Shown here: positions 7,812-16,731 of the stretch, in pieces
How positions within the stretch are numbered: position 1 is the first letter of the stretch
Layout: each line of letters starts with the position of its first letter
Source: an archaeon
GTDB taxonomy: Archaea > Nanobdellota > Nanobdellia > Woesearchaeales > GW2011-AR9
Length of the DNA stretch: 64,000 nucleotides
Assembly (NCBI GenBank): GCA_030704845.1
Contig: JAUYKZ010000009.1
Span: forward strand, 1-64,000
Direction: 5' to 3'
Translations under genes and position numbers: made by a program
Notes under the pieces: generated by a model
What the model was told of the DNA's origin: nothing
The model's input: only the letters and a program-made list of their open reading frames with translations
Database searches by the model: none

Positions 7812-8861
7812 CTAAACAAATTGCCTAATTACAACAGGACTTAATTTACGTACAAGAGTGATGGGCATTTTTTTCCAACAAGCACTAGCAAATTTAATGA
7901 ATAAAGTGTCATCATGAGGAAGACTTTTGCCTTCTTTGAAATAGAAATAAGAGGGCGTTTCAACTATTTTATCTGCCCACTTTTTCTTAAATTCATATAA
8001 CCCGCCCCCATTTGTAGTCGCCATTGCGCCCCCTAGATTAAACGTGGTATAACCACGGTTACATGCATCATAGATTGCGTCCCACATCAAAAGATGGTAG
8101 GGTTGCATTTGAAGAATGTTTCTATCAGTTGCCGATCCGGCAAAAGCATAACGCATTTCGGTTTTATAATATAACAGAAAAATTGCTGCTACCGGTTTCT
8201 GGTTATATCTAGCGATATAAATCCGAGCATTATCTCCAAAACGATTTAAGATTGTTTTTAAGTAAGAAGCCGGATATGCTGGGACGCCCCGATGTTTTCT
8301 AGTATTAAGAAAAAGAGGATAAAATTCATTAAAGAGTTTATCATTATTCCCAAATTCAAATGTCAATTCGCTACGCTGAGCCTTCTTAATTCCCCACCTG
8401 ATGCTACCTTTAGGAAGTTTTTTCCATACTTCGTCGGTATTAGGAGATAATAACAATGAAAAAGAGAATACTTTTTTTCCATAACTTGGAGGAGTTGTTT
8501 GTTTTAACTCTGTTTGTTCACGGATTTCCAGATAATCTACTTTCTCTTTTTTAGCTAACTCTTTTGCAAAAGAAACAAGTTCTTGTGTTGTTTCGATTGA
8601 GTTTGAAAGAATTCCTGCAGAAACAGCATAAGGTACGGAGACAAAACGAGTGCCAAATAGACCTTTAGCTTTAAACAAAGGGAGAATTCCTTCAACAACC
8701 CCTTCTTTATTTTTTTTGATTAAGTAATACGGAACAAAACCAAAATGGATGTTAATTGAATTTCTCCAAATGAGGAGATGTTCAAAAGTTGCTTGAGGAT
8801 GTTCCTGTACGTATTTAGAATATTCTCCCTCAGTAGTTTTATCTAAAATGTGTACTACCAT
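7812..8861 (-). CDS. FemAB/FemX-like acyltransferase, paralog A
   Basis: A 349-aa FemAB-like GNAT protein. Key stretches are LEIREQTEL, TRKHRGVPAYP, YAFAGSATDRN, PYHLLMWDAI and FNLGGAMATTNGGGLYEFK, all matched by the neighbour at 6738. The start overlaps the deacetylase stop as TAATG. In archaea without murein the acceptor is unknown. The surrounding sugar genes suggest modification of an amino sugar or lipid-linked glycan with an amino acid or acyl group (inference). Confidence 0.8.
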   Translation of the reverse strand: MVVHILDKTTEGEYSKYVQEHPQATFEHLLIWRNSINIHFGFVPYYLIKKNKEGVVEGILPLFKAKGLFGTRFVSVPYAVSAGILSNSIETTQELVSFAKELAKKEKVDYLEIREQTELKQTTPPSYGKKVFSFSLLLSPNTDEVWKKLPKGSIRWGIKKAQRSELTFEFGNNDKLFNEFYPLFLNTRKHRGVPAYPASYLKTILNRFGDNARIYIARYNQKPVAAIFLLYYKTEMRYAFAGSATDRNILQMQPYHLLMWDAIYDACNRGYTTFNLGGAMATTNGGGLYEFKKKWADKIVETPSYFYFKEGKSLPHDDTLFIKFASACWKKMPITLVRKLSPVVIRQFV

Positions 8862-9763
8862 TATAATAACCTCTGGACTAGATTTTCAGTGGTAACTATT
8901 TCATAATCGCGTGTAATATCTTTTAATATTTTTCTAACCAACTTAATTCTTTTTTCTATAGGAACTCCATTTAAATGACCTAAACGAGAATCCGAAATTT
9001 TATCTGATAAATCTGCCGCATGAAATTCATAGTTCAGAACAGAGTTTGTTCTCTTCACTAGCTCATATGATAATCTAAAATAGGGATAACCTAATTTAAT
9101 TGCAAAGGTCATATGAATTGGGACTTTTAAAAAAGGCATAGTTGTACAAGGCACTTCTAAAAGACTTGTTTTCCCCCGTTTCCACTCTTTCTTTAACGAA
9201 GGAAAATAAGGTTTATTTGGTGCAAAAGCCCAACTCCATTTTGGACCGTGAGTTCTTTTGATACCCCCAGAAAAAATATTATTTATCCTCATCAGCAAAG
9301 GATAAGCAAAAGTTGGAATTATGGACGAATCGTATAAATAATTATTTGCAACTAGGAGCCCAATTACTCTTGAATCTGAATCATATCCCGGAGCCTTGAA
9401 GCCGACTGGCTTTTTTCCAGTAATGGAATAAATTAATTCTTCAGTCTGTTTGATTTCTGTTATTTTTTCTTCCGAAGATAATTTGCGGAAACCAAATATG
9501 TGCGAATAAGTATGATTTGCAAGTTCATGGCCTCTTTCAAATATTTCTTTAAATAGAACCTTTTTCTCTGGAACCTCAATGTCCTTTCCAATTACAAAAA
9601 AAGTAGCTTTAACATTAAATTCATCAAAGAGATCTAGATATCTTTTAATAGAAGATTCAATTACAACGTCTGGACTAATCTGAGAATCATGCCCATAATA
9701 TTGTAGATTAGTCCACAAGCCATCTAAGTCAACTTGGATTGTCGCAATTTTTTTTTTAATCAT
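8861..9763 (-). CDS. Polysaccharide deacetylase (NodB domain)
   Basis: Carbohydrate esterase family 4-like protein of 300 aa, which removes N-acetyl groups from amino-sugar polymers or lipid-linked sugars. VDLDG replaces the usual TFDDG and keeps the metal-binding Asp. NHTYSH supplies the HxxxH metal ligands, and GFKAPGYD matches motif 3 (usually RxPY/G). There is no signal peptide, so it probably acts at the cytoplasmic face on a lipid-linked or nucleotide sugar, as in LPS/ArnD-type deacetylases. It is the first gene of the 9763-5018 operon. Confidence 0.87.
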   Translation of the reverse strand: MIKKKIATIQVDLDGLWTNLQYYGHDSQISPDVVIESSIKRYLDLFDEFNVKATFFVIGKDIEVPEKKVLFKEIFERGHELANHTYSHIFGFRKLSSEEKITEIKQTEELIYSITGKKPVGFKAPGYDSDSRVIGLLVANNYLYDSSIIPTFAYPLLMRINNIFSGGIKRTHGPKWSWAFAPNKPYFPSLKKEWKRGKTSLLEVPCTTMPFLKVPIHMTFAIKLGYPYFRLSYELVKRTNSVLNYEFHAADLSDKISDSRLGHLNGVPIEKRIKLVRKILKDITRDYEIVTTENLVQRLL

Positions 9764-9775
9764 TCTTTAATAAGA

Positions 9776-11476
9776 CTAAACATTGTCAATACTTTTTACC
9801 TTATCCTTCTTAAAAATAAAAATTACTGGCATTTTTTGTATGCCTTGGTTGGTTGATACATCCCTTTCTATTACTTTAACCAAATTAAATCCAAAATTAG
9901 TGAAGTATTCTAAACTTTGTTGAGATAAAGGAAAATACCATTTAGGCTGATAATATTCCCAAATATCAATCTCAAGATAAACATCACTGTAATTAGATAA
10001 ATTTAATACGTCTTCCTCAAAATTTTTCTGACTTACATCATCATAAATTTCAGTATAACGATGCGGGCTACGTAAGTTCCAAATACTCCCGCCTAAATCC
10101 TCGTCTTGCGGAGGACCACCAAATTCTCTCTCACTAAATAATCTAATTGAACGATACTCTCCAGCAAAAATCGGATCATTTGCGGGGACATTATCTTTAA
10201 TCCATTGGCCTGCTTCTTGATATCCGGTGTAACTAAAAGTTTTGCTATAAATGAGTGAATCTCCTGTTTGATAATAATTCCAACTTATTAACAAAACTAA
10301 AAAAAGAGGTATTAAATAAAATAATCTCTTTTTTCCAAAAATTAATTCAAAAAAGGATTTAATTTCGTCTAATGCAAAAATAGCCAGAATTATTCCAACA
10401 GCGAATAATGGAAGAACATATCTATCTTGAGTATTATCAACGTTAATCTCAAAAAACAACCAATAAAAGAAAAATAAAATAATTGAAAAATAATATTTTT
10501 TTTCTTTATAAAGAAGTATTAAAATTAACCCCGCGACAGATAGTAACAGCAATTGCCAAGAAAAAATCCATTTAATCATTCCAAAAGCTTCTAATCCAAA
10601 TGGCATCCCCCTTGTATCCAAAAATAATTTGAAAACACGATCTAAAATTGGAGCGTTAAAAAAGATCTTACCCCCAATCTGAGCTAATAATAAAAACCCA
10701 GCCGGAATAATCCAAGAATAAAGAGTTCCTCGTTCCTTGAACATTTCTTTACGTTTGAACAATAAAACGTATATTATAACTGCAAGAGAAAATAACATCG
10801 CCTGAACTTTAGTAAACATTGCCGCTATAAATAAAATGCCAGATAATAATCCCCATTTGGCCGTTTTTTCTTTTTCCAGACGAACCATACAATAAAGAAG
10901 GATTATTGTGGTCGTTAACAATGGAGAATCGCCCAATGGCCTAGTACCATAAAACCAGGAAATATGATTAAAAGTGAGTAATATTGCACCTAAAATTCCT
11001 GCAAATTTATTCTTAAGTTCTGTACCAAGTAAATATAGGAAGATAATCCCTACTAAAGCATAAAGCATGGTGATTATTTGTCCAGCCAATAAAATATTCC
11101 TTGTAAATAGATAAAAAAATGAAAGAATTGTCTGTGGAATGGTATAATCTCCTAAAAGATATGCTCTACTAAAAAAGAATAATGGTTCTCTTGTTACTTT
11201 TATCGCATACCACAAATGAACTGCGGAATCATTCCACATACTTTCCTGTCCAATGTATTTTAATCTAATTAGAAAAGCAAGAAATAATACTCCAAGAAAA
11301 GCAAGATTATATTTGTTACTTAACCAAGATTTAACATCTTCCTTGAAAAAATTGGCTATAGATTCTTGAATCGATTTATTCTTAGACTCTTTTTTCTGAT
11401 TAGAAGAGTGATGATTCTCAGCAGATAATACCTCTTTCCTTAGCTCACCATCTTTTTCAATACTTGAATCACTCAT
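9776..11476 (-). CDS. GT-C fold glycosyltransferase (PMT/ArnT-like)
   Basis: Integral membrane glycosyltransferase of 566 aa using a polyprenyl-linked donor. About 11 hydrophobic segments lie between residues 50 and 420. The first outer loop contains SMWNDSAVH with the acidic residue expected for GT-C enzymes, and a soluble C-terminal domain follows. I placed the start at 11476 (MSDSSIEK); the longer frame to 11605 would cover the promoter and start of the divergent Alg14-like gene. The hydrophilic N-terminal 45 residues resemble those of the AglB encoded at 17568. Confidence 0.8.
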   Translation of the reverse strand: MSDSSIEKDGELRKEVLSAENHHSSNQKKESKNKSIQESIANFFKEDVKSWLSNKYNLAFLGVLFLAFLIRLKYIGQESMWNDSAVHLWYAIKVTREPLFFFSRAYLLGDYTIPQTILSFFYLFTRNILLAGQIITMLYALVGIIFLYLLGTELKNKFAGILGAILLTFNHISWFYGTRPLGDSPLLTTTIILLYCMVRLEKEKTAKWGLLSGILFIAAMFTKVQAMLFSLAVIIYVLLFKRKEMFKERGTLYSWIIPAGFLLLAQIGGKIFFNAPILDRVFKLFLDTRGMPFGLEAFGMIKWIFSWQLLLLSVAGLILILLYKEKKYYFSIILFFFYWLFFEINVDNTQDRYVLPLFAVGIILAIFALDEIKSFFELIFGKKRLFYLIPLFLVLLISWNYYQTGDSLIYSKTFSYTGYQEAGQWIKDNVPANDPIFAGEYRSIRLFSEREFGGPPQDEDLGGSIWNLRSPHRYTEIYDDVSQKNFEEDVLNLSNYSDVYLEIDIWEYYQPKWYFPLSQQSLEYFTNFGFNLVKVIERDVSTNQGIQKMPVIFIFKKDKVKSIDNV

Positions 11477-11528
11477 CTGAATTTTTCTTCCATAAACCTT
11501 TATAAAGTTTATCCAACCGGAGAGGATT

Positions 11529-12008
11529 ATGAAAACATTAGTGGTTTTAGGCATGGGCGGCCATACCGCACAAGTATTGCGCCTTTTGCAACTAATTGGA
11601 GACAATTATGATTATGAATATGTTGTTGGCCATGATGATAAAACTTCTGTAAGTAAAATCAAACATTCTGGAAAAATTTACTTAATTAGAAATCCTCGTT
11701 TAATGAAAGACAAATCAATTGTTAAAGTATTCTTTAATATGTTCTTTACAACAATCGCTGCTTGGAAGATTCTTTCTAAAAGTAAACCAGATGTAATTAT
11801 TGGAGCGGGACCTGCAATTTGTATCCCATTATTTTGGATAGCAAAATTAAATGGAATTAAAACAATATTCATCGAGTCTTGGGTAAGGGTAAGCCATAAA
11901 TCTAATGCGGGAAGATTAGTTTACCCAGTTTCCGATCTTTTCTTTGTTCAATGGAGATCAATGAAAAAGGTATATCCTAAATCAATCTATGCGGGGAGAT
12001 TATCTTGA
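11529..12008 (+). CDS. Alg14-like glycosyltransferase membrane subunit
   Basis: Membrane-anchoring half of an Alg13/Alg14-type UDP-GlcNAc transferase, 159 aa. LGMGGHTAQVLRLL resembles the GxGGH motif, followed by DVIIGAGPAICIPLFWIAKL and FIESWVRV typical of Alg14/WelF/EpsE. TATA-like TTATAAAG lies upstream on the opposite face of the divergent promoter. Its stop overlaps the TTG start of the Alg13-like gene. It probably adds the second sugar to a lipid-linked oligosaccharide that feeds the AglB at 17568. Confidence 0.88.
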   Translation: MKTLVVLGMGGHTAQVLRLLQLIGDNYDYEYVVGHDDKTSVSKIKHSGKIYLIRNPRLMKDKSIVKVFFNMFFTTIAAWKILSKSKPDVIIGAGPAICIPLFWIAKLNGIKTIFIESWVRVSHKSNAGRLVYPVSDLFFVQWRSMKKVYPKSIYAGRLS

Positions 12009-12490
12009 AAAAAGTTCTATTTGTAACAGTTGGTAATGGCAAGTTTAATCCATTAATTAAAGAAATAGACCGACTTAAAGAAGAAGGAAAAATAAAACAG
12101 GACGTTGTTATCCAACTTGGCCATGGAATTTATGAACCAAAAAATTGCAAATGGTTTAGATTTTCCGAAGGATTAGATAAATATTACAATAATGCAGATT
12201 TAATTATCTCCCATGGGGGGCCTGGAACTGTTTTTGAAATTCTACGCAAGAAAAAAAAGTTGATTGCTATCCCTAACAGAGATCGAACCGATCCAAGACA
12301 TCAAGTAGAATATCTTCGAGCAATGGCCGATGAAACAGATTCAATGTTATACTGTGATCGAGTTAAAGACATAGAATATTGCCTTGATAAAGCCAAGAGA
12401 CATAAATTCACAAAGTATAAAGCTCCAGAATGTTCGATGCATCTAGTAATAAAAAGATTTTTAGATAAGAGATTCAAGAGAGATGAATAA
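12005..12490 (+). CDS. Alg13-like glycosyltransferase catalytic subunit
   Basis: C-terminal GT-B half (family 28 type), 161 aa. LFVTVGNGKFNPLI at the N-terminus and ISHGGPGTVFEIL form the UDP-GlcNAc-binding signature; DRTDPRHQVEYL matches the conserved HQ region. The start is a TTG overlapping the Alg14 stop (TTGA), with GGGGAG about six bases upstream. The two-gene split with the Alg14-like subunit parallels eukaryotes. Confidence 0.88.
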   Translation: MKKVLFVTVGNGKFNPLIKEIDRLKEEGKIKQDVVIQLGHGIYEPKNCKWFRFSEGLDKYYNNADLIISHGGPGTVFEILRKKKKLIAIPNRDRTDPRHQVEYLRAMADETDSMLYCDRVKDIEYCLDKAKRHKFTKYKAPECSMHLVIKRFLDKRFKRDE

Positions 12491-13727
12491 AAAAATAACT
12501 AATAGAATCAAGGGATTTCTAAGTGGAGAAACTACTAGTCATCTAGTTAAAACTTATCTAGTGTATGGTTTTATTGCCTTAAGTCTGATCATAATAAAAG
12601 TATTAATTGCCCGTCTTTATGGGATTGATGAATTAGGAATATTCACTTATTTTTTCAGCCTAGTAAGTTTAATTTTTCTTTTTAGTTCATTTGGATTACC
12701 AGAAGCTTTAATGCAGGTTATTATAAAAAATCCAGGCCAATTAAAAGTAGCATTAAAGTATACGATTTGGTTATTAGTCCCACTAAGTAGTCTTGTATTG
12801 ATTATCGCCTTAATTATTACTAACTTTACAAAACTAAATCCGGTAATTCCATACTTTAATACCGCTATAGTTCTTTATATCATCACTTATACTATTCATT
12901 ACATCACATATTGTTTTCTTCGAGGAAAAAAGAAATTTTCAACAGCTTCATTATATTCTCTAGCCGGAAGAATTATTTTCATAGGATTAATTATAGGATT
13001 ATATTTAATTAATGCTCCATTTATCTACATCCTTTTTAGCTTTGGATTTTCAACATTTGTTATCGGCGTACTTGCCTGGCCACAGATTTCAAAATCTTTA
13101 AGGAAGATTAGAACAGTCCCCGTTGAATTTAAACCGTTTCTTCTTCTTGCGTTCTCATTATTTTTAATGCAGGTAAGTTTCTACTCCCTTAGATTTGTCG
13201 ACGCTCTTGCCATAAAATATCTCACAGATTTCACTAGCTTAGGCATCTACTCAGCTTACGCTTCTATCGCTAATGGATTACGAATGGTAGCTTATGTATT
13301 TCCAGTAGTGGTGTTACCAATGGCTGCCGTAAGTACTTACAAAATCAAAAGATCATTTTGGAGAATTTCATTCTTACTTTTACCATTAACAATATTAACC
13401 TTTTTAGTTTCTTATTTCTTGGTTCCTCCCCTTTACGAAACTGAACGCCTATTTCTTCTTCCGTTGACATTAGTTCTCTCTTCATCATTACTTGTAATTT
13501 ATTCTTATTTCAATTCAGTATTTGTAGGAGAAAATTCTCTGACAGGATTTTATCTGAAAATTCTTGGAATTGATTTTGCCTTATCGATTATCATAAATAC
13601 GGTTTTAACTCTCCTTTTTGTTGCAAAATGGGGAATCATCGGAGCTCCAATTGCCTTATCAATAACTGTAATTATCAAAATAATGCTCAACTTATACGGA
13701 ATAATAAAACTCCGCCATAATTCTTAA
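12483..13727 (+). CDS. Wzx-like oligosaccharide flippase (MOP superfamily)
   Basis: A 414-aa membrane protein with about 12 hydrophobic helices and no long soluble domain. It has the layout of Wzx/RfbX polysaccharide biosynthesis proteins, for example the N-terminal LVKTYLVYGFIALSL and LYGIDELGIFTYFFSL. It probably flips the lipid-linked oligosaccharide across the membrane before AglB transfer. It overlaps the Alg13-like gene by 8 bp, giving a three-gene plus-strand operon. Confidence 0.85.
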   Translation: MNKKITNRIKGFLSGETTSHLVKTYLVYGFIALSLIIIKVLIARLYGIDELGIFTYFFSLVSLIFLFSSFGLPEALMQVIIKNPGQLKVALKYTIWLLVPLSSLVLIIALIITNFTKLNPVIPYFNTAIVLYIITYTIHYITYCFLRGKKKFSTASLYSLAGRIIFIGLIIGLYLINAPFIYILFSFGFSTFVIGVLAWPQISKSLRKIRTVPVEFKPFLLLAFSLFLMQVSFYSLRFVDALAIKYLTDFTSLGIYSAYASIANGLRMVAYVFPVVVLPMAAVSTYKIKRSFWRISFLLLPLTILTFLVSYFLVPPLYETERLFLLPLTLVLSSSLLVIYSYFNSVFVGENSLTGFYLKILGIDFALSIIINTVLTLLFVAKWGIIGAPIALSITVIIKIMLNLYGIIKLRHNS

Positions 13728-13780
13728 AAATACTCTTCATTTTAACAAATAATATAAACTAGACACAAATTATTTATTTT

Positions 13781-15304
13781 ATGACCACAGAAGAACAGAA
13801 TCTACCCATTTATCCGCACAGATTTAAAAAAATTCTTTTTGTCGTAACCAATGTTTCTGCAGCTTACGGGAAAGCACTAAACCCGCATTTAGGCATTGCC
13901 ATGCTTATGGCTTATCTTGAGAGGGAAGGTTTTGAAACTACTGTAGTAGATATGCAACTAGGTTATACAGTAGATGATGTTGTCAAGAAAGCAAAAGAGT
14001 TTAAAGCCGACCTAATTGGGATTACTATGTTTAGTTTTGATTTTGTTCGAACATATAAAGTGGTTAATGAAATTAAAGAAAAAACGGGATTACCAATCGC
14101 CTTAGGTGGAGCTCACATTTCTACAGTAAAACAAGAAGCATTAGAAAAGACTAATGCTGATTTTGGAATTACTAGAGATGGAGAAATTCCATTAATTCAA
14201 TTATGCTCAGGCTGGCCACTGGATGAAATAAAAAGTTTAATTTGGCGAAATAACAAAAATGAGATCATCGAAAATGAAATTCGAGGATTAAACTGGAAAC
14301 TTGATGAACTTCCATTTCCAGCTTACCATAAATTTGAATTAGAGAGATACATCCATTACATTGATAAGAGATTACCAATCGAAACATCCCGTGGCTGCCC
14401 TTACAGTTGTACATTTTGTGATGTTAAAGTTAGCATGGGTCAAGCATTCAGACCTAGAAGCCCCGAACATATACTTGCCGAGTTACGTCATTGGTATGAC
14501 CAAGGATTCAGGTTCTTTGAATTTGTCGATGATGTTTTTACCATGGACATCAAACGAGCAAAAGAAGTTTGCAGAATGATTATCGATAGTGGAATGAAAT
14601 TTGATTGGAATTGCGCAAACGGAATTAGAGCTGATAGGGTTGATGAAGAATTATTACAATTAATGAAAAACGCGGGATGTGTCTTTGTTTCTTATGGTTT
14701 AGAAACAGGCAATCCAGAAATATTGAAAAAAATCAAGAAAGCTATAACTCACGAAAAAATTCTGGAAACTTCCGCACTCACAAAAAAAGTTGGACTTAAA
14801 CATGCTGTTAATTTTATCATCGGTCATCCTGAAGAAACATATGAGCAAGCTATGGATTCAGTCAGATTTGCCAAGAAAATTTTAAAGACAGCCGATTATG
14901 CCATGTTCTCAAACATGATTCCTTATCCTGGCACAGATGTTTACAAATGGATTCGTGAACAGGAAAAAACTGGAAGAGCTCGATTTTTACGTCAGCCAGA
15001 AGAATATCTTAAAGATACTACGACAAAAATTGGTTTACCTGTTTTTGAAACAAGAGAATTTAGGTTTAACGAGAGAGTTAAAGCTCTCAAGAAAGGAAGA
15101 GCTGTATTTAATAAGTCATTTTTACAATATAGGTTCGGGAAAGAGTTAGGATTGGCTATTTACATTCTTTGTAGAGATAATAATACTTACATCAAATTTA
15201 GAAAAGTTGCGATGGGAACAAAAGTTGGGAAGTATGCTTATAATGTTCTTAGAAAGAATTATTCTGTTCACAAGAAGTTTAAAGGTGTGCTTCCAGGAAC
15301 GTGA
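13781..15304 (+). CDS. Cobalamin-binding radical SAM protein
   Basis: A 507-aa B12-dependent radical SAM enzyme of the BchE/P-methylase class. An N-terminal cobalamin-binding Rossmann domain spans about residues 20-150 (ITMFSFDF, ALGGAHIS). The cluster motif RGCPYSCTFCDVK follows at about 205, then FVDDVFTMD, YGLETGNPEIL and GHPEETYE. Family members methylate unreactive carbons or lipids. The target here may be a surface sugar or lipid, given its neighbours, but that is not shown. A TATA-like AATTATTTATTTT directly precedes the ATG, suggesting a short leader. Confidence 0.87.
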   Translation: MTTEEQNLPIYPHRFKKILFVVTNVSAAYGKALNPHLGIAMLMAYLEREGFETTVVDMQLGYTVDDVVKKAKEFKADLIGITMFSFDFVRTYKVVNEIKEKTGLPIALGGAHISTVKQEALEKTNADFGITRDGEIPLIQLCSGWPLDEIKSLIWRNNKNEIIENEIRGLNWKLDELPFPAYHKFELERYIHYIDKRLPIETSRGCPYSCTFCDVKVSMGQAFRPRSPEHILAELRHWYDQGFRFFEFVDDVFTMDIKRAKEVCRMIIDSGMKFDWNCANGIRADRVDEELLQLMKNAGCVFVSYGLETGNPEILKKIKKAITHEKILETSALTKKVGLKHAVNFIIGHPEETYEQAMDSVRFAKKILKTADYAMFSNMIPYPGTDVYKWIREQEKTGRARFLRQPEEYLKDTTTKIGLPVFETREFRFNERVKALKKGRAVFNKSFLQYRFGKELGLAIYILCRDNNTYIKFRKVAMGTKVGKYAYNVLRKNYSVHKKFKGVLPGT

Positions 15305-15426
15305 TGTTTTGATTATACGAGAACGTATGCGATTTAACGGTTTGCTTCGCTCTCTCAACTTTTTTCTTAACTGAAACTGGGAGCTGAGGCTACGAATCAA
15401 AATATCACAATGTCCTCTATTCTGAT

Positions 15427-15759
15427 TTAGTCTTCATTCAGTTCTTTATAATAATTAGCATAGACTTTTGCATTAGCCGGATTAAAAGAAGCGTAATAGG
15501 AGTTCAATTTATTAAATTCTGGTTTTCCAACTCCTAACTGACCATAATCAAGTAAAATATCCAGAAGTTCTTCAATTCTATGAACACCTTGATTCCTGTT
15601 TTCAATCACTGCCCGAATTTCATCATTAATATAAGGAATATTCTTTTCCATTCGCTTTTTAATAATTTTTGCCATTCTTACAATTTCATCAAGCATGGAA
15701 TGCAAAGAAGTGGCGGAAGCATAAATAATTTGCCTTTTTGAGTACGTATTTAGTTCCAT
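15427..15759 (-). CDS. Hypothetical helical protein
   Basis: A 110-aa protein of unknown function, strongly helical and with no membrane segment. The charged middle (MAKIIKKRMEKNI, GVHRIEELLDILL) resembles small bundle-forming helices; a distant HEPN-like fold is possible but has no diagnostic motif. The ATG at 15759 is preferred over an in-frame TTG at 15771. Codons 2-6 are perfectly complementary to a stretch about 90 nt upstream (15846-15860), so its translation may be structure-controlled. Confidence 0.6.
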   Translation of the reverse strand: MELNTYSKRQIIYASATSLHSMLDEIVRMAKIIKKRMEKNIPYINDEIRAVIENRNQGVHRIEELLDILLDYGQLGVGKPEFNKLNSYYASFNPANAKVYANYYKELNED

Positions 15760-15860
15760 GTTTTTGAGCAAAATTTTGATTATAGGTTCTCAGCAGAAAC
15801 TATTTTTTCCAATCATAAAGCTGATTCAACGATCCGATTTTGACCGAACTAAATACGTAC
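15742..15860 (-). promoter_or_regulatory. 15-bp perfect inverted repeat covering a start region
   Basis: GTACGTATTTAGTTC at 15742-15756 is the exact complement of 15846-15860. On the minus-strand transcript the 3' arm is codons 2-6 of the gene starting at 15759. The 5' arm lies in the leader. The loop is 89 nt. Pairing would bury the translation start, or the arms may be paired protein-binding sites. Both arms also neighbour a CTTTTTGA stretch in the same direction. Confidence 0.55.
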
Positions 15861-15989
15861 CTTTTTGATTGCAACTAACCCCCTTTATATCCCTTCTGTG
15901 GAATTAAAGACTAAGACCACCAAACCACCATCTCCGCCACTACAAAATCCTCAGCAACCTTTAAATAACACTACTTTTCTCAGAAATCT

Positions 15990-16691
15990 ATGAAATATCA
16001 GAACTTATACTCTGGCGATCATCTCAAAAAAATAGACCCAAATTGGACTTATAAAAAATGGTCATATCGCCACACCTTTGAAGCAAAGATGGAGTATATC
16101 ACTTCTCTAAAAATTCCTAAAGACAAAAAAATCTTAGACGCCGGATGTGGCCAAGGATTACTGGTAGAACATTTCAAAAATAACGGATATGACATTAAAG
16201 GAATCGACGCATTTTATGGATCCCATTACGTTAAGAAAGGAGACCTTCTTAAAAGTGGATTTAAGGAAGGAAGTTTCGACGTAATTTTCTGTTTAGATGT
16301 AATTGAACATTTTCCATTTGATCAACAAGAGAAAGTTGTCGAAGAACTGACAAGAATCCTTAAAACAAACGGAGTAATCATTTGGAGTATCCCAAATCTA
16401 GCTCATCTTTCATCCAGGATTGCTTTCTTATTTCTCGGCAGATTATTAAGAACCGCTAAAGTGAGCTACCACCCAGGTGATAGACCCATTAAAGAATATT
16501 ACCAAATGATAAATAGGCATCTAACAATTGTAAAGAAAAGAGGATTATCTGCCACCATCCCGGTTTTATTTCAATTGACTCAACTATTCCCTTGTTACTT
16601 TGGCTGGTTATTCAAACTTCTTAAACCATTTCAGATATTTCCAAATTGGTGCTTTAACGTAATTGTAGTTGGGAAGAAAAAGAGAAACTAA
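15990..16691 (+). CDS. Class I SAM-dependent methyltransferase
   Basis: A 233-aa Rossmann methyltransferase. ILDAGCGQGLLVEHF is motif I, IKGIDAF is the acidic strand-2 end, and IFCLDVIEHFPFDQQ is motif II/post-II. The C-terminus carries a hydrophobic stretch and basic tail. The UbiE/glycan-methylase type is the closest layout. In this position between glycan genes it may methylate a sugar or a lipid carrier (inference). Confidence 0.8.
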   Translation: MKYQNLYSGDHLKKIDPNWTYKKWSYRHTFEAKMEYITSLKIPKDKKILDAGCGQGLLVEHFKNNGYDIKGIDAFYGSHYVKKGDLLKSGFKEGSFDVIFCLDVIEHFPFDQQEKVVEELTRILKTNGVIIWSIPNLAHLSSRIAFLFLGRLLRTAKVSYHPGDRPIKEYYQMINRHLTIVKKRGLSATIPVLFQLTQLFPCYFGWLFKLLKPFQIFPNWCFNVIVVGKKKRN

Positions 16692-16731
16692 ATTCCTAAC
16701 ATTTAAAAAGTAAAATTAAGCTATTCTAGGT

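Noticed and set aside
9776-11605. GT-C transferase with a 43-residue extension
   Set aside because: The extension overlaps the divergent Alg14-like start and is not family-like. Start moved to 11476.
15146-15400. Minus-strand 84-aa frame overlapping the radical SAM 3' end
   Set aside because: Mostly antisense of the radical SAM gene, with basic low-complexity translation and no start signal.
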